The translations under genes were made by a program, and so were the position numbers. The notes beneath the pieces were generated by a model. The model did no database searches. It was not told where the DNA came from and saw nothing but the letters and a program-made list of their open reading frames with translations. DNA of 64,000 nt, taken from Tubiluchus corallicola (lineage: Eukaryota > Priapulida > Priapulimorpha > Priapulimorphida > Tubiluchidae). The stretch is from the NCBI GenBank assembly GCA_030141605.1, contig JAQGDQ010000345.1, positions 124,001-188,000 on the forward strand, in the 5' to 3' direction. This document shows, piece after piece, positions 52,020-64,000 of this stretch (its first letter is position 1; each line of letters opens with the position of its first letter).

Positions 52020-52276
52020 AACTGAAAACTTCAGCGAGCAGTTCCTGAATTACTTTTTCAAGTTTCTGAACATATTTTCTCTCCGATGTCCCTCCAAAGG
52101 CTCCAATTTCACCAACTGCAAATTATACTTATATAAAAATGCATCTATTAGTATTACTTTTTTAGTTATTACATAGTTTGAAGTTTGCACAGCAAGAAAA
52201 AATGGAAAATAAGCTAAGAAATGCAAAATTACAAACAGACTGATTGATTTGGAAATTTATTATACAACATTACTGA

Positions 52277-53975
52277 AACATTCACTTACAAAGATTAGTT
52301 GAAACACGATTCATTTCATCGTTAAACAATGAAACAACTCCAGATAGTTACCATCCACGTATTTTAAATGAATGTAGAACTGTGCTTTTTAAGCCTATAT
52401 ACACCTTACTGGATAGGTCTTTTGCTGATTGTCAGTTACCTGGACAATGGAAGGTGGCACAGGTTACTCCCATTCATAAAAAAGGGGACAAGTCAGATCC
52501 ATCGATCTACAGGCCAGTTAGCTTACTAAATACAATTAATAAGGTGACAGAAAAAATCATGCGGAAACATATAATGAACCATCTGATAAGATACAACATT
52601 ATTTGTGAAGAACAACATGGGTTTGTTAAGGGTAGAACAACGGTTACCCAACTGTTACAATGTTACGATGCATGGTTTGAGTTAAAAGATGCTAATAAGC
52701 CTTTTGATATAATACTACTGGACCTGAAAAAGGCATTTGATGTTGTACCTCATCACTTTCTGTTTGCAAAACTTAAAAATTGTGGTATAACTGGTTCAGT
52801 TTTACAGTGGATAGTAAACTTCTTAGAAAATAGAAGTCAATGTACGTGTGTTGATGGTTACAAATCGACTGAGTCCTTGATTACTAGTGGTGTACCGCAA
52901 GGTTCGGTATTAGGTCCGTGTTTATTTGTGGTATTTATAAATGACTTGCCTAGTTGTGTGAGTAATTCTCTTTGTCTTTTTGCCGACGACAGCAAAATCT
53001 GGTCTGAATCTGATTCTTTTACCAGCTGTAATGATCTTCAATTGGATCTAGAAGGGCTCTGTGATTGGGCAGTTGAAAATGGTATGCAGTTCCATCCCAA
53101 CAAGTGTAAGGTTGTATCTGTGGGAGCAGGATATGAGTATAAATACAAAATGTATGATGCAAGTGGCATTCCGGCAGAATTTGACTTTAGTGCTTGTGAG
53201 AAAGACCTTGGATTATTACTTGATAATAAACTAAATTTTAAAGATCACATAGCAGAAATCATAAAGAGTGCCAAACGAAACAATGCTTTAATAAGGAGGA
53301 ATTTCAAGTACCTAGATCTGCAAACTTTCAAGCTTCTATATGTGGCACTTGTGCGATCAAAAGTGGAGTATGGAAGTAGTATTTGGAATAGTCCTAGGGC
53401 ATATATAGTGGACCCAGTCGAAACTGTCCAAATGAGAGCTTTCAACATGTTACCGGAACTAATGAACTTGACGTATGAAAGTCAGTTAAAACGAATAGGT
53501 TTAACTACATTAGCTTTTAGACGTTTACGTGGCCAACTAATTGATGTATACAAATATGTATCTGGAGTTTACAGCTGTGATGATTGTCCTGTTAAATTAG
53601 AAGTACATCGTACAGCAAGATCAGGTCCTATTCTTCATAAATCAAGAACTGCACACAAAACTGGTAAATACGACTATTTTTCTTGTACGATGCCAGAAAT
53701 CTGGAATAGATTGCCCTGTGATGTGAGAACAGCAACATCTGTAAATTTATTTAAATCAAAATTAGATAGACACTATGAACATCATCCATTGAAATTTAAT
53801 CACCGTGCTAATTGGAACATGCCTATAACAAGGATGCTGGATTACATATTAAAGTGAGAAAACTTGCCAGTGGAGTCACCTAGGTGTTGATGACAATCTA
53901 TTAAATGTGCAATTTGTCGCAATTACAGTCGAAGAACTATTTGTCTCAAAAGTTATATTATAACTACTGGAGATT

Positions 53976-54019
<44 letters not shown>
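52277..54019 (+). mobile_element. 5'-truncated LINE with long open reverse transcriptase frame and (CTA)n tail
   Basis: From a stop at 52274 the frame is open to TGA at 53855-53857, about 526 residues. In order: TPDSYHPRIL, WKVAQVTPIHKKGDKSDPS, LLDLKKAFDVVPH (about residue 147, first catalytic Asp), SGVPQGSVLGP, the catalytic FADDSKIW box (about residue 235), HPNKCKVVSVG, LGLLLDNKLNFKDH, ALVRSKVEYGSSIW and the C-terminal RRLRGQLIDVYKY. This is the arrangement of the CR1/Jockey group of non-LTR retrotransposons. The endonuclease and first ORF are missing at the 5' end, as expected from incomplete target-primed reverse transcription. The 3' end is a (CTA)n tract at 53976-54019. The lack of stops or frameshifts suggests a recent insertion. 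It lies head-to-head with PDZD8, about 260 bp from its ATG. Confidence 0.92.
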
Positions 54020-54562
54020 AGTAATGGCGGCACTTGCACAATGCAATTTATTACGCAAATATGAAACTAACATTACATAGATTGGCAAGTACAAAAAGAA
54101 AATTATATACAGGTAGAACTAACGATTACAATAAAAAATATTAAAAAACAGACGTACAATGTTGAATTTCATCAATTCACCTAGATAGCTGTAAATGTTT
54201 GAATAGACTTATTTCCATCAGATTCCTAGAAATCCTTATGCAGCTGATCAATCGTGCATAGGAGAATTTTCTCATTTTCGACATTACAAACTTCATTCTT
54301 CATATTTTATTTTTCATATCCCAAAACATTCATACGGCAGCTGCCATGACAAATGATTATGGCTGCATGATTAAATTCAGTGGTTTCTCACGACCAAACC
54401 ATAACAAATGAAAAAAATCGCAATGTGATTCGAGTGTGGGCACTCTAGATCCAAGGGCTATGCTAATAATTCTATCAATATTAGTGTAACTTGTTCCTAT
54501 AAATCCACATCATAACGGACCAGTGCCCGCATCTACGGAATATATTTACAGAATTATTGTAT
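54020..54562. other. Short spacer between two LINE copies
   Basis: AT-rich, with no gene or repeat family recognised. Confidence 0.4.
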
Positions 54563-55439
54563 CTATTGCGATTGCGACTGCGATTGCCATACTCGACTCT
54601 CTCCACCTATCATAGGCGGGCACCTTTATAGGGTGCAAAGTCTATTATTCTTTAACGCTGATCTTTTATTTGTCTTTTCCAAGTCTAATGTCTTTATTTG
54701 TCTTTATCCTGTATTCCATACATTCGTTCACTAGATTTCTAATTTCTAGCAATCCTTCCTTTTCACTGTTCATTAATACATCTGAGTTCAAAATTTTTTC
54801 CATTCTCCATATCTGTAACATCTAAGCATATGTTCAGTAGTGTCATCATCTTCCTCACACACTGGGCATAATAACTGATCCTTAAACTCATTCTTGTAGT
54901 TCCCCTTAACTTTAATCATATTCAGTCTTATTTTCAATATATCTTTAACCTCTTCTGGCTTGCATGTGTCTATGTAATTTTGTCGTTTCCACTCCTTATG
55001 CCTTTAAAAACTTAATTTAGTGCTGCTCCTGCATTTTTCTGCACATTCGCTCTTTATACAACATTCAATCTTATTCTTTATTTCTTTCTTCCATTCAGAC
55101 TTTTTCATGACTTTCACCCTTTCTTTATTAGCATCTACGGTATATATTTTTGCAGTCTCAAATACTTCATTATACCATGACCTTTTGTGTACACTGTTTA
55201 TTTGCATTTCGAGTATCTGTGATGCTAATCTCTTTTGTTTACTAATCAGTAAATTCCGATAGAACATCAACCTCCTATAGTTTACTTTATGTTTTAGAGG
55301 CCATATGCCTTTTTTCAGTTACTAATCCCCAGTATGGCGTTGATTCACTAAGATTAAATAATGTTTTTAACGCATTTGCTTGAATCATTTCTAATTTCTC
55401 TCAATCAGTTGCTGTCAAATTTGACCATGTCTCAGAACT
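54563..55439 (-). mobile_element. Non-LTR retrotransposon 3' end, hexamer-tailed family, copy 2
   Basis: Read on the minus strand from 55439: TTCTGAGACATGGTCAAATT, a Lys/Glu-rich segment that starts MMFYRNLLISKQKRLAS at 55270, the knuckle CPVCEEDDDTTEHMLRC at about 54870-54820, then GTGCCCGCCTATGATAGGTG, GAGTCGAGTAT and the tail GGCAATCGCAGTCGCAATCG. It is collinear with 17341-18150, with many substitutions and several stop codons after the knuckle. The 5' truncation falls near AGTTCTGA, inside the connection region. Confidence 0.85.
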
Positions 55440-57055
55440 GTGATAGGAATTCTTCAAAGAAATTTGAAACATTGTCCAAAAGCTGTCAAAGACTCTGCTT
55501 ACAAATCGATATTAAAACCAAAATTAAAACAGTCTTCTTCGGTATGGTAATCCAAACAGAAGCAATAGCATTTTGAAGCTTGAGCGAGTGCCATATAGAT
55601 CAAAAAGATTTGTGTGCAATTATATCACAGAGCTGTTAGTGTAACATTTATGATAGATTCTCTGGAGGGCCAAGCTTAGAACGGCAACGTTTGTGCATAG
55701 TTCAGGGAATCTTATAAGTTCATGTAGGTATTAATAGTGAGTTACCAGAGCTACCGGGTAAGGTCGAAATTCACATCAGTACAAGCTTCAGCGCTATAGC
55801 AGTCCAACAAAGATTGTTTCAAATATTCAATAATTTTGACCATGTTGAGTTATCCAGTGGATAATCTATCTTCACATATTGTGCAAATCTTGACCACAGT
55901 GAAGATTAGAATAGCAATACAAGAGTTTGACCTGATTGGATAGAAATCGTATCAATGTGCATTAGAAAGTGCTATTTCGTTGCGCATGTACGCTACAATA
56001 ATATTCCTAATGGAGAGTTGCAGTATCTACATTCAGATTCAGAGAATATAGAATATAAGTTGATGACATAGCAGGATGGGAGTAATGAACAAATAAACAG
56101 GATTGAACGTGTCTGCGAGTAGTATATTTTGAAAAAAAGAAAAATATATTTTTGGCGTCAAGAAATCTCATGCTAAAACTGGTTAATGGAAAACAAAACA
56201 TTTTTGCATTAAATGATTAAGTATTAGTAAGAGAAAGAAGTGAAGAAATTTCAGAAACAACTTGGTATAAGTACTCAAGTGAAAACATAGAAAAAAATGG
56301 CAAAACAAGATATTAATATAACAAATAGAGAAGTAAAAGTGTGTATATGATAAGAGAAGTTTAATTAATATGTAGAAATGTGAACCGAGTTTGAATATTA
56401 TAGCGATGGAAATGACATAGCATTTGTAGTTCATTACAGATGCATCTAATTTCTACTTTGTTTTGGAGAATTGAATTGAGTCAAATAAAATTTTTATTTG
56501 TCTCATACAAAGAAGAATATACAGCAAAGTGTTAGTGACAAAATAGTAATTAACAGGATCAAGAGATGGGGCAGAGAAAACCACACGGCCACCGAGCGTC
56601 CACCTCTCACTCATAATATAATGTGATAAAAGTGTAAGTTAGTGGCTAAAGGTGGCTAAAAAACATGCAGTCTGGGAGCAGAAAAAAATATCCCTGTGGG
56701 ACTTATACATGTCACATAATTATGTTGAATGTCTGATCCTGGATGCAGCAAAATTGCGAAACACAATTTCAGCTTCTGAGTTCTAAGCCTCAAAATGAGC
56801 CTGAGCAGTTTTGTGTAATTGGGAAAGAGGCTTTCACCATTTCGCCATTTGAATCGATCTTCCACTGAACACCAACGAAAGTTCTGGTGATTGCGCTTGT
56901 AACTTCCATTGACAATTAAATTAAAGCCTTTCATCCACCAACCTTGGCTGCCATTGGTTTCTTTTTATAGTACATAGTTTTGGCATTTTAAGCTGTAAAG
57001 GCGAGTTACCTTACCTTATGTTACCTTATGTTGTTTTGGCAAAGTTGTTCTAGCC
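55440..57055. other. Spacer between LINE relics, no gene recognised
   Basis: AT-rich. The longest open stretches (minus strand 56934-56656 and 56434-56183) have no family resemblance and no splice context. Confidence 0.4.
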
Positions 57056-57690
57056 AAATCGTGTATATATGCTCATATCCATATCCTCAAGGGAGGCCTT
57101 GTATTTGTAGACTATATCTTTCCCAGTCTAGTGCTTGTCCAACCTTCTCTTAAATACATTGACACTTGGTGCACAAATGATCGTTGTAGTACCACATCGT
57201 TGGGTAAACTATTACATGCATCTACAATTCGGTGCGAAAAATGATTCCATCCTATACACTTTTTTGATCTGAACTTATATATAACTTTAGTGGATGGCCT
57301 CTGGTGATTGATGTGGCCACCTGGGATCTCATTTTCAACTATGGGCTTACAGCTTTATCATTTATATTCGTTACGATCTTATAAGCCTCAATCATGTCAC
57401 CTCTCAGTTTCCTGCAAGCTAGTGTTGGCAATTTAAGGAACTTTAGACTTTAGTTACTAAGCTTTCTTGTCGCATATCTTTGTACTTGTTCTAGCTGATC
57501 TACATATTTGACCATTGGTGGGTGCCATACTGAGCTTGAAAACTCAGATGAATATACTATTTGTCAAAGTAGTAAAAGCTCTAGTTATTATCTCCACCAT
57601 CTTCTTAGCTTTGCTTATCTTTTCCTGGATGTGATGTTCAAATGTGAGCAACCTATGAAAAATAATTTCACCATCAAGAATCAACCTTTG
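57056..57690 (-). mobile_element. Degraded CR1-like LINE, reverse transcriptase 3' end
   Basis: Minus-strand fragments in several frames, in the right order: LLTFEHHIQEKISKAKKM with ITRAFTTLT (thumb and post-RT region, about 57660-57550), WSN..DQLEQVQRYATRKL (about 57520-57450), LACRKLRGDMIEAYKIVTN (about 57423-57365), NRIVDACNSLPNDVV (about 57232-57190). This is the conserved C-terminus of CR1/Jockey-type pol proteins. Stops and frameshifts are frequent, so the copy is old. Confidence 0.75.
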
Positions 57691-60105
57691 AAGGCATGGG
57701 ATCAAGAATTTTTTTGCTAGAAAACTTAAAATTGTCGGAGTTAAAATCTTCGCCAACCACCACCTATCACCACACATGCATACATTTGCCGGTGCCAATG
57801 TGAAAACCATGGTTATGGTTTAATAATATACTGCTTAACAAGTTAAGTTAATTAATATACTGCTTAACAACAGAGTGAGACTATAGGCATGGTTCTGCAA
57901 GGCTAGTGTTCACTACATCAATCATAAGTTTTGTCAATATCAATCATAATTTATAGGGTGCAGTGGTGTCCGAAATAGCACTACCTCATGGGGCTCAAGT
58001 GAGTTGAGCACGTAGGCCCTCAAATATGCAACCAAATGGGGCCCAATTGTACCATGCACGTGCTTGCTGTCTGGGGTAATGTACGTTCATCGGCTAATGT
58101 CAGCTATCCAGTTTTTTACACTCAAATTAGGTCATGTGACCTAGACTGGCTTCTTATAGAATGTGTAAAATATTTATGTAGTATTTATACAATTTACACA
58201 GTAGTACTTATAAAATATAATATAAGTACAAGACAATAATTGAAAAAAATTTAAATGCCCTAATATTACCCTAATATACCTTATTGGCTAATGGCCACAT
58301 GCTATTCTCTACTTTAGTGACATATGTATGATGAGTGGTTTTAATTAGACTAAGTAAATTTACAACAATGATATAGTAAAAAGTATTAGTAAAAGCTAGT
58401 AACTACTTTCCAGTTTCTACATCTTTGACGTAGGTTACCGTGTGCTCGCACCTTTTGCTCCGAAAAAGATAACGACTGTCAAAAAGGTTTGCAAAGTATA
58501 AAAAGTTTCGTATGTTGCTGAAACGAAATTACTTGCAGAAAAGTGAAATTTTGGAAATTTGCGGGTCATAACGGTAAAGCCTCTAATAATAATTGTAACT
58601 ACTTTTATACTGGTCACATTTTAAACAAATGACCACTTTTCCGTGTTTGTGTATCACTTTCGGTTAGATTTAAGGCATGATATTTATTATTTAATTTTGT
58701 ATGGAGTTCATCCGTGTAACAGCCTCCCTGCAATTGTTTTTGAGGCAACAAGCACCGATCAGTTTAAGGAAAGTATGATAAGCACTGGTCGCATAATCCA
58801 AGTAAATTCAGAGTCCCAATGATTTTCAATGGGAACAAAATATTCTAATGGGTGCTTGATGAAAATGGCACAGGTTAAGTTGGCACAAGTAAAAATCACA
58901 GGAAAAAAGGGCACAAAAAAGAGTGCACCTATAAAATATGAGTTTATGGTTAGGGTCACTCTTATCGATAATTATTTTTACCTCTACCATGGCAGTTATG
59001 TTTCAATATTGTTTGTTTGATTGTTTTTTTCTGTTACATAGCAATGAGCAAAACTTACAGATTTCCATGAAACTTTGAGGATAAAGGACAAGGAATATGC
59101 ATTTTGACACAGAATCGTAGACACAGGGAGTTGATGAAAACTGCCATAATGGCCATTTTTTCACCCATTTTTTTCACAGAACTTGACGGAACACCATGTA
59201 CAAAAACACATGGGCGTTTTGTGGCGGTCTCATTGGAAAGATTATAGCTCGTTGGAAAGAGGATGATTTGACTTCAAGTTAGAGTAACTGAATCCTTTAT
59301 CACCACCAGGACAATCAACTACGAGTTTGTTCCAGGTTCCATTTCGAGAAATATCTGTCAGTCTGTTATCATCACCATAGGATTTAAAATGTAGTCAAAC
59401 CACACTAGGAATGTTTGTGCATTATTTAGTTACAGCAACATTAGTGAAGTTAAGTGGCAAATAGCACAAATGCTAATACCCCCACCAATGGATTTTGAAG
59501 TATGTGCAGTTTATAGGTCTGAAAACGTAAAAATATCATTTGTAGGTATTTATATTGAACGAAATGGAGTATTGAAAGTCTGTTTTTTGCATTTGTGTTC
59601 CATGATCCAGATAAGTAATATTGGTGACCTTGTGTTGCATGAGTCCATCAGACACGCATAATCGTAAGTTTAAATGTTAAAGATATGAAATATTATGTTG
59701 GACCTTGCTTATGCAAGTGCTTACTATGCTCTAGTACATTGCAGGATTGTTTGATTATACACCAATAAATTTTATGATTTATTATATATTCCGAAATTTG
59801 GTATTCGCTTTGTAAATATAAAACATATTTGCCTCCATTGTAAGACAATCATACCGCTAAACGGTTAAAGTTATTAATAGAAGTGGCCTTTAGTATATAA
59901 AGATACATATAATTAATGCATTTTTGAAACTGTCCTGTGTGGTTTGTAGTCTTACTGTAGTCTGTAGTCTTACTTAAGTTTTACTTCTGACCAGTAGGGA
60001 ATAATAGAGATCTATTGTATTTCACCTTTTGAGAACTGAGAAGCTATGTCAGATTGTTTGATGTTTGCTCATTTTTTTAAAAACATTAAAGTCAGCGACT
60101 CCTGG
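57691..60105. other. Spacer, no gene recognised
   Basis: No supported coding segment is seen. The stretch 59060-59300 has slightly more even base composition but shows no frame or known family. Confidence 0.4.
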
Positions 60106-60119
60106 TGCAAGTATGATTT

Positions 60120-60490
60120 AAAGTGAGAAAAGTTTCATGGTTGATGTCAGTAAACCCACATAGGATGTTGAACAGCTGTACCAGTCTAACATGTCATGAG
60201 AAGAAAGTCGGCAGAGTCCAAGACATTGCTGTTTTTCGGTATAATGATAAATTGTCTAGTCCCTGGATCATATTGATTGCTGTTTCTTGTACTTGCACTT
60301 GTAAGGTGTTGATGTCTTTCTTTTCATTTTAAATTATAGGTTCCGTATCTGACATGCACAGTCTAAGTGTGGTCTAACAATAGACACATAAAGGGGTAGA
60401 ATAACATTAGATGCTGTTGATATGAGTGGTTTTGATATTAGTCTGAGTTGTTGGTTGCCTTTCTTCGCTTTACTGATAATATGAGATTAT
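60120..60490 (-). mobile_element. Degraded CR1-like LINE fragment
   Basis: The minus strand encodes KRRNQQLRLI, then LPLYVSIVRPHLDCACQI (the conserved lY.slVRPhLeY...W motif downstream of the RT thumb), then TLQVQVQETAINMIQGLDNL (the vQrratrmIpgl block). Stops interrupt it. It is diverged from the relic at 57056-57690. Confidence 0.65.
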
Positions 60491-63340
60491 ATGGTGACAG
60501 AAGTTAAGACTGGCTACAAAGATGAACTTAAAGTAGTATTGTTTGATATTGGTTTTTGCCGAATCGATACGATATTGCAAAAAATTACCTGATAAGTATT
60601 TTTTGTTTATGTGTGTGTCACCTGTAAATTCACCTGGAAGAACTGGATAAGGAGCATAGTTTTTGTTTGTAAGCCTACTCATTCCAGCTAATCCTAAATT
60701 TATACTACTTACACATTTAAGTATTGATGATGTATCTTATACTAACATTAATTTCATGTGCAACATATAGTTTAAGAAAAGTAAACTTAACCAAACACAA
60801 TGAAATTTGGTAGCTTAACACTGAGATTAAAGTTTCATTAAACTGAAATATATGCTGTTGAATTTAATTAACATCATTCTGATTTCCGACTCATTTTTGT
60901 AAAATTTAATTGTAAAATTCCAATTGATTTAGTTAAATTAGGAGCATCATGAATGAAATTCAACCTTATAAGTTAATGGCAATGTTGTTATATGAAACAA
61001 ATACAAAAAGGTTAGCACTTGAGCTTTAGCAAAATGAAGTGATAAATCATTAATGATTAACAAATTCTTGAAATCAAGCAGCTATGTGTGAGTTTCATGC
61101 AGCCTGTATCTATAGGGTGTGTCATCAGCTGTGGCCAGACACATTTGACTGTTTAACAATAGGGCGTACTGGACGTATGATATCGGTATAGATTATATCG
61201 CACTGCAGACACACCTAGTTGTTCTTTATGTACTGCTATACTATCTGATATGTGTTTACCAGTCCAGCAACTATTTACAAATGTAGACACTACAGCACCC
61301 ATGCTTTTAAGCTGTAAAAATTGGTTATATCGATATATCGGGAACTGTCTGATTTTGCTAAATATCAGAGTATCAGATAACGCTAACCTAAAGACTACGT
61401 CTTGGTCAGCTGCTAGTAAAATATTATTGTTGAATCCACGTGAATGAGTTTGTATAATCATAATATTTTAGGTTAATATCAGGAAGTTGCAGTGTTTTTT
61501 ACTGCATAGAGGAAAATTACTACTGGACAATTTTATTTATCATACTGCATCTAGCTGTTTTACCTCAATTAGACATAGACTTGGGCTGCAGTTGCATTTG
61601 ACCATCCTCATGTCTTTTACCGATATGCAGTATTATTATTGCAAATGTTGATATGTTGATATTTGCTAGCCTTGTGTCTTCTAAGATGTCTGAATATGTT
61701 ATTTCCTAGCTGCTGACTAAGCTTTGTGAGCCAAACAATAAAGGGCTCCTTACTATAGCTCTAAGAAATTTTGTGGAACAGTATTTAAGATAAGACAAAA
61801 TTATGTTGCTAAGCAAGTTTTAAATCACTTGACTCCACGTGTTCTTGGTGGGCATATAAACTACTAATTAATACTTTGAGTGAGTGTATGACAATAACTT
61901 AAATAATGTTTGAAGATATCAACTGTATAAACAGTAGGAAGAAGTCCAACTTTTCAAATCTTCCTTTGGCTGTGTTTCTTTTTGCTGCAACTCCTATAGA
62001 TACCTTATAGATACGTCTATAAAAATCTCTAGGCTCGATCCATCACCGGGACACCAACTTTTAGTCCCTGACACATTTGTAAGATTTTCCGCCTCTGTGT
62101 CACACATGAAGAAATTGACATTATTAAGACTATCGATACGTATATAAATGTAATAGTTTGTTGATTCGATTATCAAAATGTTTTAAGCAGGTGAATTCTT
62201 TGCAATTTTTTAGTCTTATGTTCTTATGTTACGTTGTTCTTCATATTATATATGGCAGATGATCGTACAATCTACAATACTTGAATTCACAGCTCAAAAG
62301 CTTTGTCATGAATTCCGCAAGTAATGGATGAGTGAACAGCCGAATGTCATTCATTTCCATTGACAATTGGAAAGTCAGTTCATTTGATTTCATATTTTTT
62401 CACTTGCACTTTCTTGTAAAGTTTTGCTTTTTTGTTAATCAGTTAAAAATGCATGTGCAGATGCTCTAAAAATGCATTTATTGTGACTGCAAGTAGAAAA
62501 TTTTAAAAAACACATTAACTGTCAATTATTAAAAATATTGCAAATTTGTCATATATGTCGTTTTCTGTCGTATGAAACACCCTTGCATAAAACCATATAT
62601 TAGATAATGATGAAACATGTCTGAGTTGTTGACAACCTCATGATGAGGAGGAAACACGCAATATTCCATATTTTAAGTATAGATAATATGTCCAAAGCTG
62701 TCTTGTGCAAAACCCTGTATTAGGTGAAGTAAAAAGCAAGCCTTACAAGTGTCATACAGGGAAAAATCTTATTTATTCTTGTTCTTTGCTTTCTATGTTA
62801 AGTTAATATTTTGATTTTTTTAGTTGTTACAAACACATCTCTCTGGCTTTCTGTTTCAAAATGTTGAATAGGAAGCGATGAGTGGCCATCACATTTGATT
62901 ATTGTTTAGAGTTCTCCAAACAGCTACAATGTGTTCTATAAACATTCTGTTTTGTTGTTTGAAAAAGAGAATGTTTTTGACTACCATATTGTACTAATTT
63001 ATTATGTATATAATATACACACACATATATATTTTAAAAGCACTTTGTATCTGACAATTTTAACAAAGAAAATGTATCAAAAACAAGTGGTGTAAAACAA
63101 TTAATGGGTTTAATTATTTGCTGATACCAGTATTAGCAGTGTGTAGCCTTTCTGGTGGGTGTAGTGCTGGCTATCACAAAATTCCTTCTGATACTAACAG
63201 CTCTGTGTTTTAGAAAGTTTTAGTCTAGATTGATCAGTGTAGAACTGTTGGTTTATTTGAAGCATTATGGCAGTGTAAAATCTGTGGAATCTGCAGGTTT
63301 TCTTAGCCATTAACGATTAATTGTTTTATTTCTTTTTTCT
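60491..63340. other. Spacer upstream of importin-alpha
   Basis: AT-rich with no gene recognised. An open minus-strand stretch at 61461-61153 has no family resemblance. Just before the importin exon, TTTTTTCTTTAG at about 63332-63343 looks like a splice acceptor, so a 5' untranslated exon and the promoter probably lie in this stretch. Confidence 0.4.
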
Positions 63341-63456
63341 TTAGTAACAAAAAAAGAAACGAGCATTTCCTGCTGACCTGTTAGTGCAAAAATACCCACT
63401 GGCACATTGAGGTTTCACTATCCATATCTGATTTTCGATCTACTAGCCAAAATAAA

Positions 63457-64000
63457 ATGGAGAAGGATAAATTAAACATAACGAAAGGGCGGTTGCATCT
63501 TGTGAAAAACAAAGGAAAAGATCAGGATGAAATGAGAAGACGCCGCAGTGAAATTACAGTAGAATTACGAAAGAACAAGCAGTTTGAACACCTACTTAAA
63601 AGACGAAATGTGCTACTTCAAGAAGAAAGCAGTGACCTAGATTCAGACAATGATAAAACGGTTACACCAGCTACGTTAGAGACAATTATTCAAAATGCAA
63701 GCAGCGATGAACCTGGACTCCAGCTCAGTGCTGTGCAAGCAGCAAGAAAACTTCTATCAAGTGACAGAAACCCACCCATAGATGACCTGGTAAACTCCGG
63801 CATATTACCTATTTTGGTTCATTGTTTACAGTGTGATGATCAACCCTCATTACAATTTGAAGCAGCATGGGCGCTAACCAACATAGCATCTGGCACTTCT
63901 GTGCAAACACAGGCTGTTGTCAGTTCGGGTGCTGTTCCATTGTTTCTTCGTCTCTTGGCCTCGCCACATCAAAATGTCTGTGAACAGGCAGTTTGGGCTT
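63457..64000 (+). CDS. KPNA4: Importin subunit alpha, KPNA3/KPNA4 type (3' cut by window end)
   Basis: One exon is open from ATG at 63457 to the window edge (181 codons). It starts [20 protein letters not shown]. The importin-beta-binding domain covers about residues 1-65, with the basic runs [17 protein letters not shown] and HLLKRRN. Armadillo repeats follow: [53 protein letters not shown] and [20 protein letters not shown]. The Trp/Asn pairs that bind nuclear localisation signals begin in [29 protein letters not shown] and [12 protein letters not shown] match the alpha-3/alpha-4 subfamily better than alpha-1/alpha-2. Known role: the adaptor that binds NLS cargo and importin-beta for nuclear import. 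The intact IBB domain starting at this ATG supports the start; KPNA3 against KPNA4 cannot be separated in an invertebrate. Confidence 0.95.
   Translation, partial: MEKDKLNITKGRLHLVKNKGKDQDEMRRRRSEITVELRKNKQFEHLLKRRNVLLQEESSDLDSDNDKTVTPATLETIIQNASSDEPGLQLSAVQAARKLLSSDRNPPIDDLVNSGILPILVHCLQCDDQPSLQFEAAWALTNIASGTSVQTQAVVSSGAVPLFLRLLASPHQNVCEQAVWA

Noticed and set aside
61153-61461. Overlapping open frames on both strands, at first taken as a retroelement C-terminus
   Set aside because: The Cys/His spacing does not match a known reverse transcriptase knuckle, and no adjoining RT motifs were found.

Overview
This is an AT-rich animal (invertebrate metazoan) genomic window. Genes are split by introns with GT/AG borders, the proteins are conserved eukaryotic and metazoan families, and the spacers are full of non-LTR retrotransposon fragments, small DNA-transposon derivatives, tRNA-like SINE heads and simple repeats. 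There are no bacterial operons or ribosome-binding sites. The phylum cannot be fixed from sequence alone; a non-bilaterian or other invertebrate fits.

Five gene models are supported. (1) UNC50, an integral membrane trafficking protein, + strand, 587-4404, with its N-terminal exon not found. (2) An unrecognised five-exon gene on the - strand, 14236-9728, encoding a basic, coiled-coil-ended, probably nuclear protein of about 433 aa. (3) An ATOX1-like copper chaperone, + strand, 22430-24229, three exons, 74 aa. (4) A PDZD8 orthologue, - strand, 52019-28480. I assembled 22 phase-compatible exons (about 1052 aa) with the full TM-SMP-PDZ-C2-C1-coiled-coil layout of this ER contact-site lipid-transfer protein. 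(5) An importin-alpha (KPNA3/KPNA4 type), + strand, from 63457 and cut by the window end.

Layout: 1-4.4 kb UNC50, preceded by a fold-back repeat. 4.4-9.7 kb no confident gene. 9.7-14.2 kb the unknown gene. 14.2-22.4 kb gene-poor, with a decayed LINE (16.8-18.15 kb) and a simple-sequence hotspot containing a 1.25 kb G/T minisatellite with higher-order structure and a long TTA tract. 22.4-24.2 kb ATOX1. 24.2-28.5 kb a pogo-like relic and spacer. 28.5-52.0 kb PDZD8, with several small repeats in its introns. 52.3-54.0 kb a LINE with a long open reverse transcriptase frame lying head-to-head with PDZD8. 54.5-60.5 kb further LINE pieces. 63.4 kb onwards importin-alpha.

The genes are unrelated housekeeping and trafficking genes and do not form a pathway. 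I found no convincing undescribed biological system. The most noteworthy items are the repeat biology (a LINE family with a hexanucleotide 3' tail, the higher-order minisatellite, the long open RT frame next to PDZD8, a duplicated intronic segment that stays open) and the unassigned nuclear-type protein.
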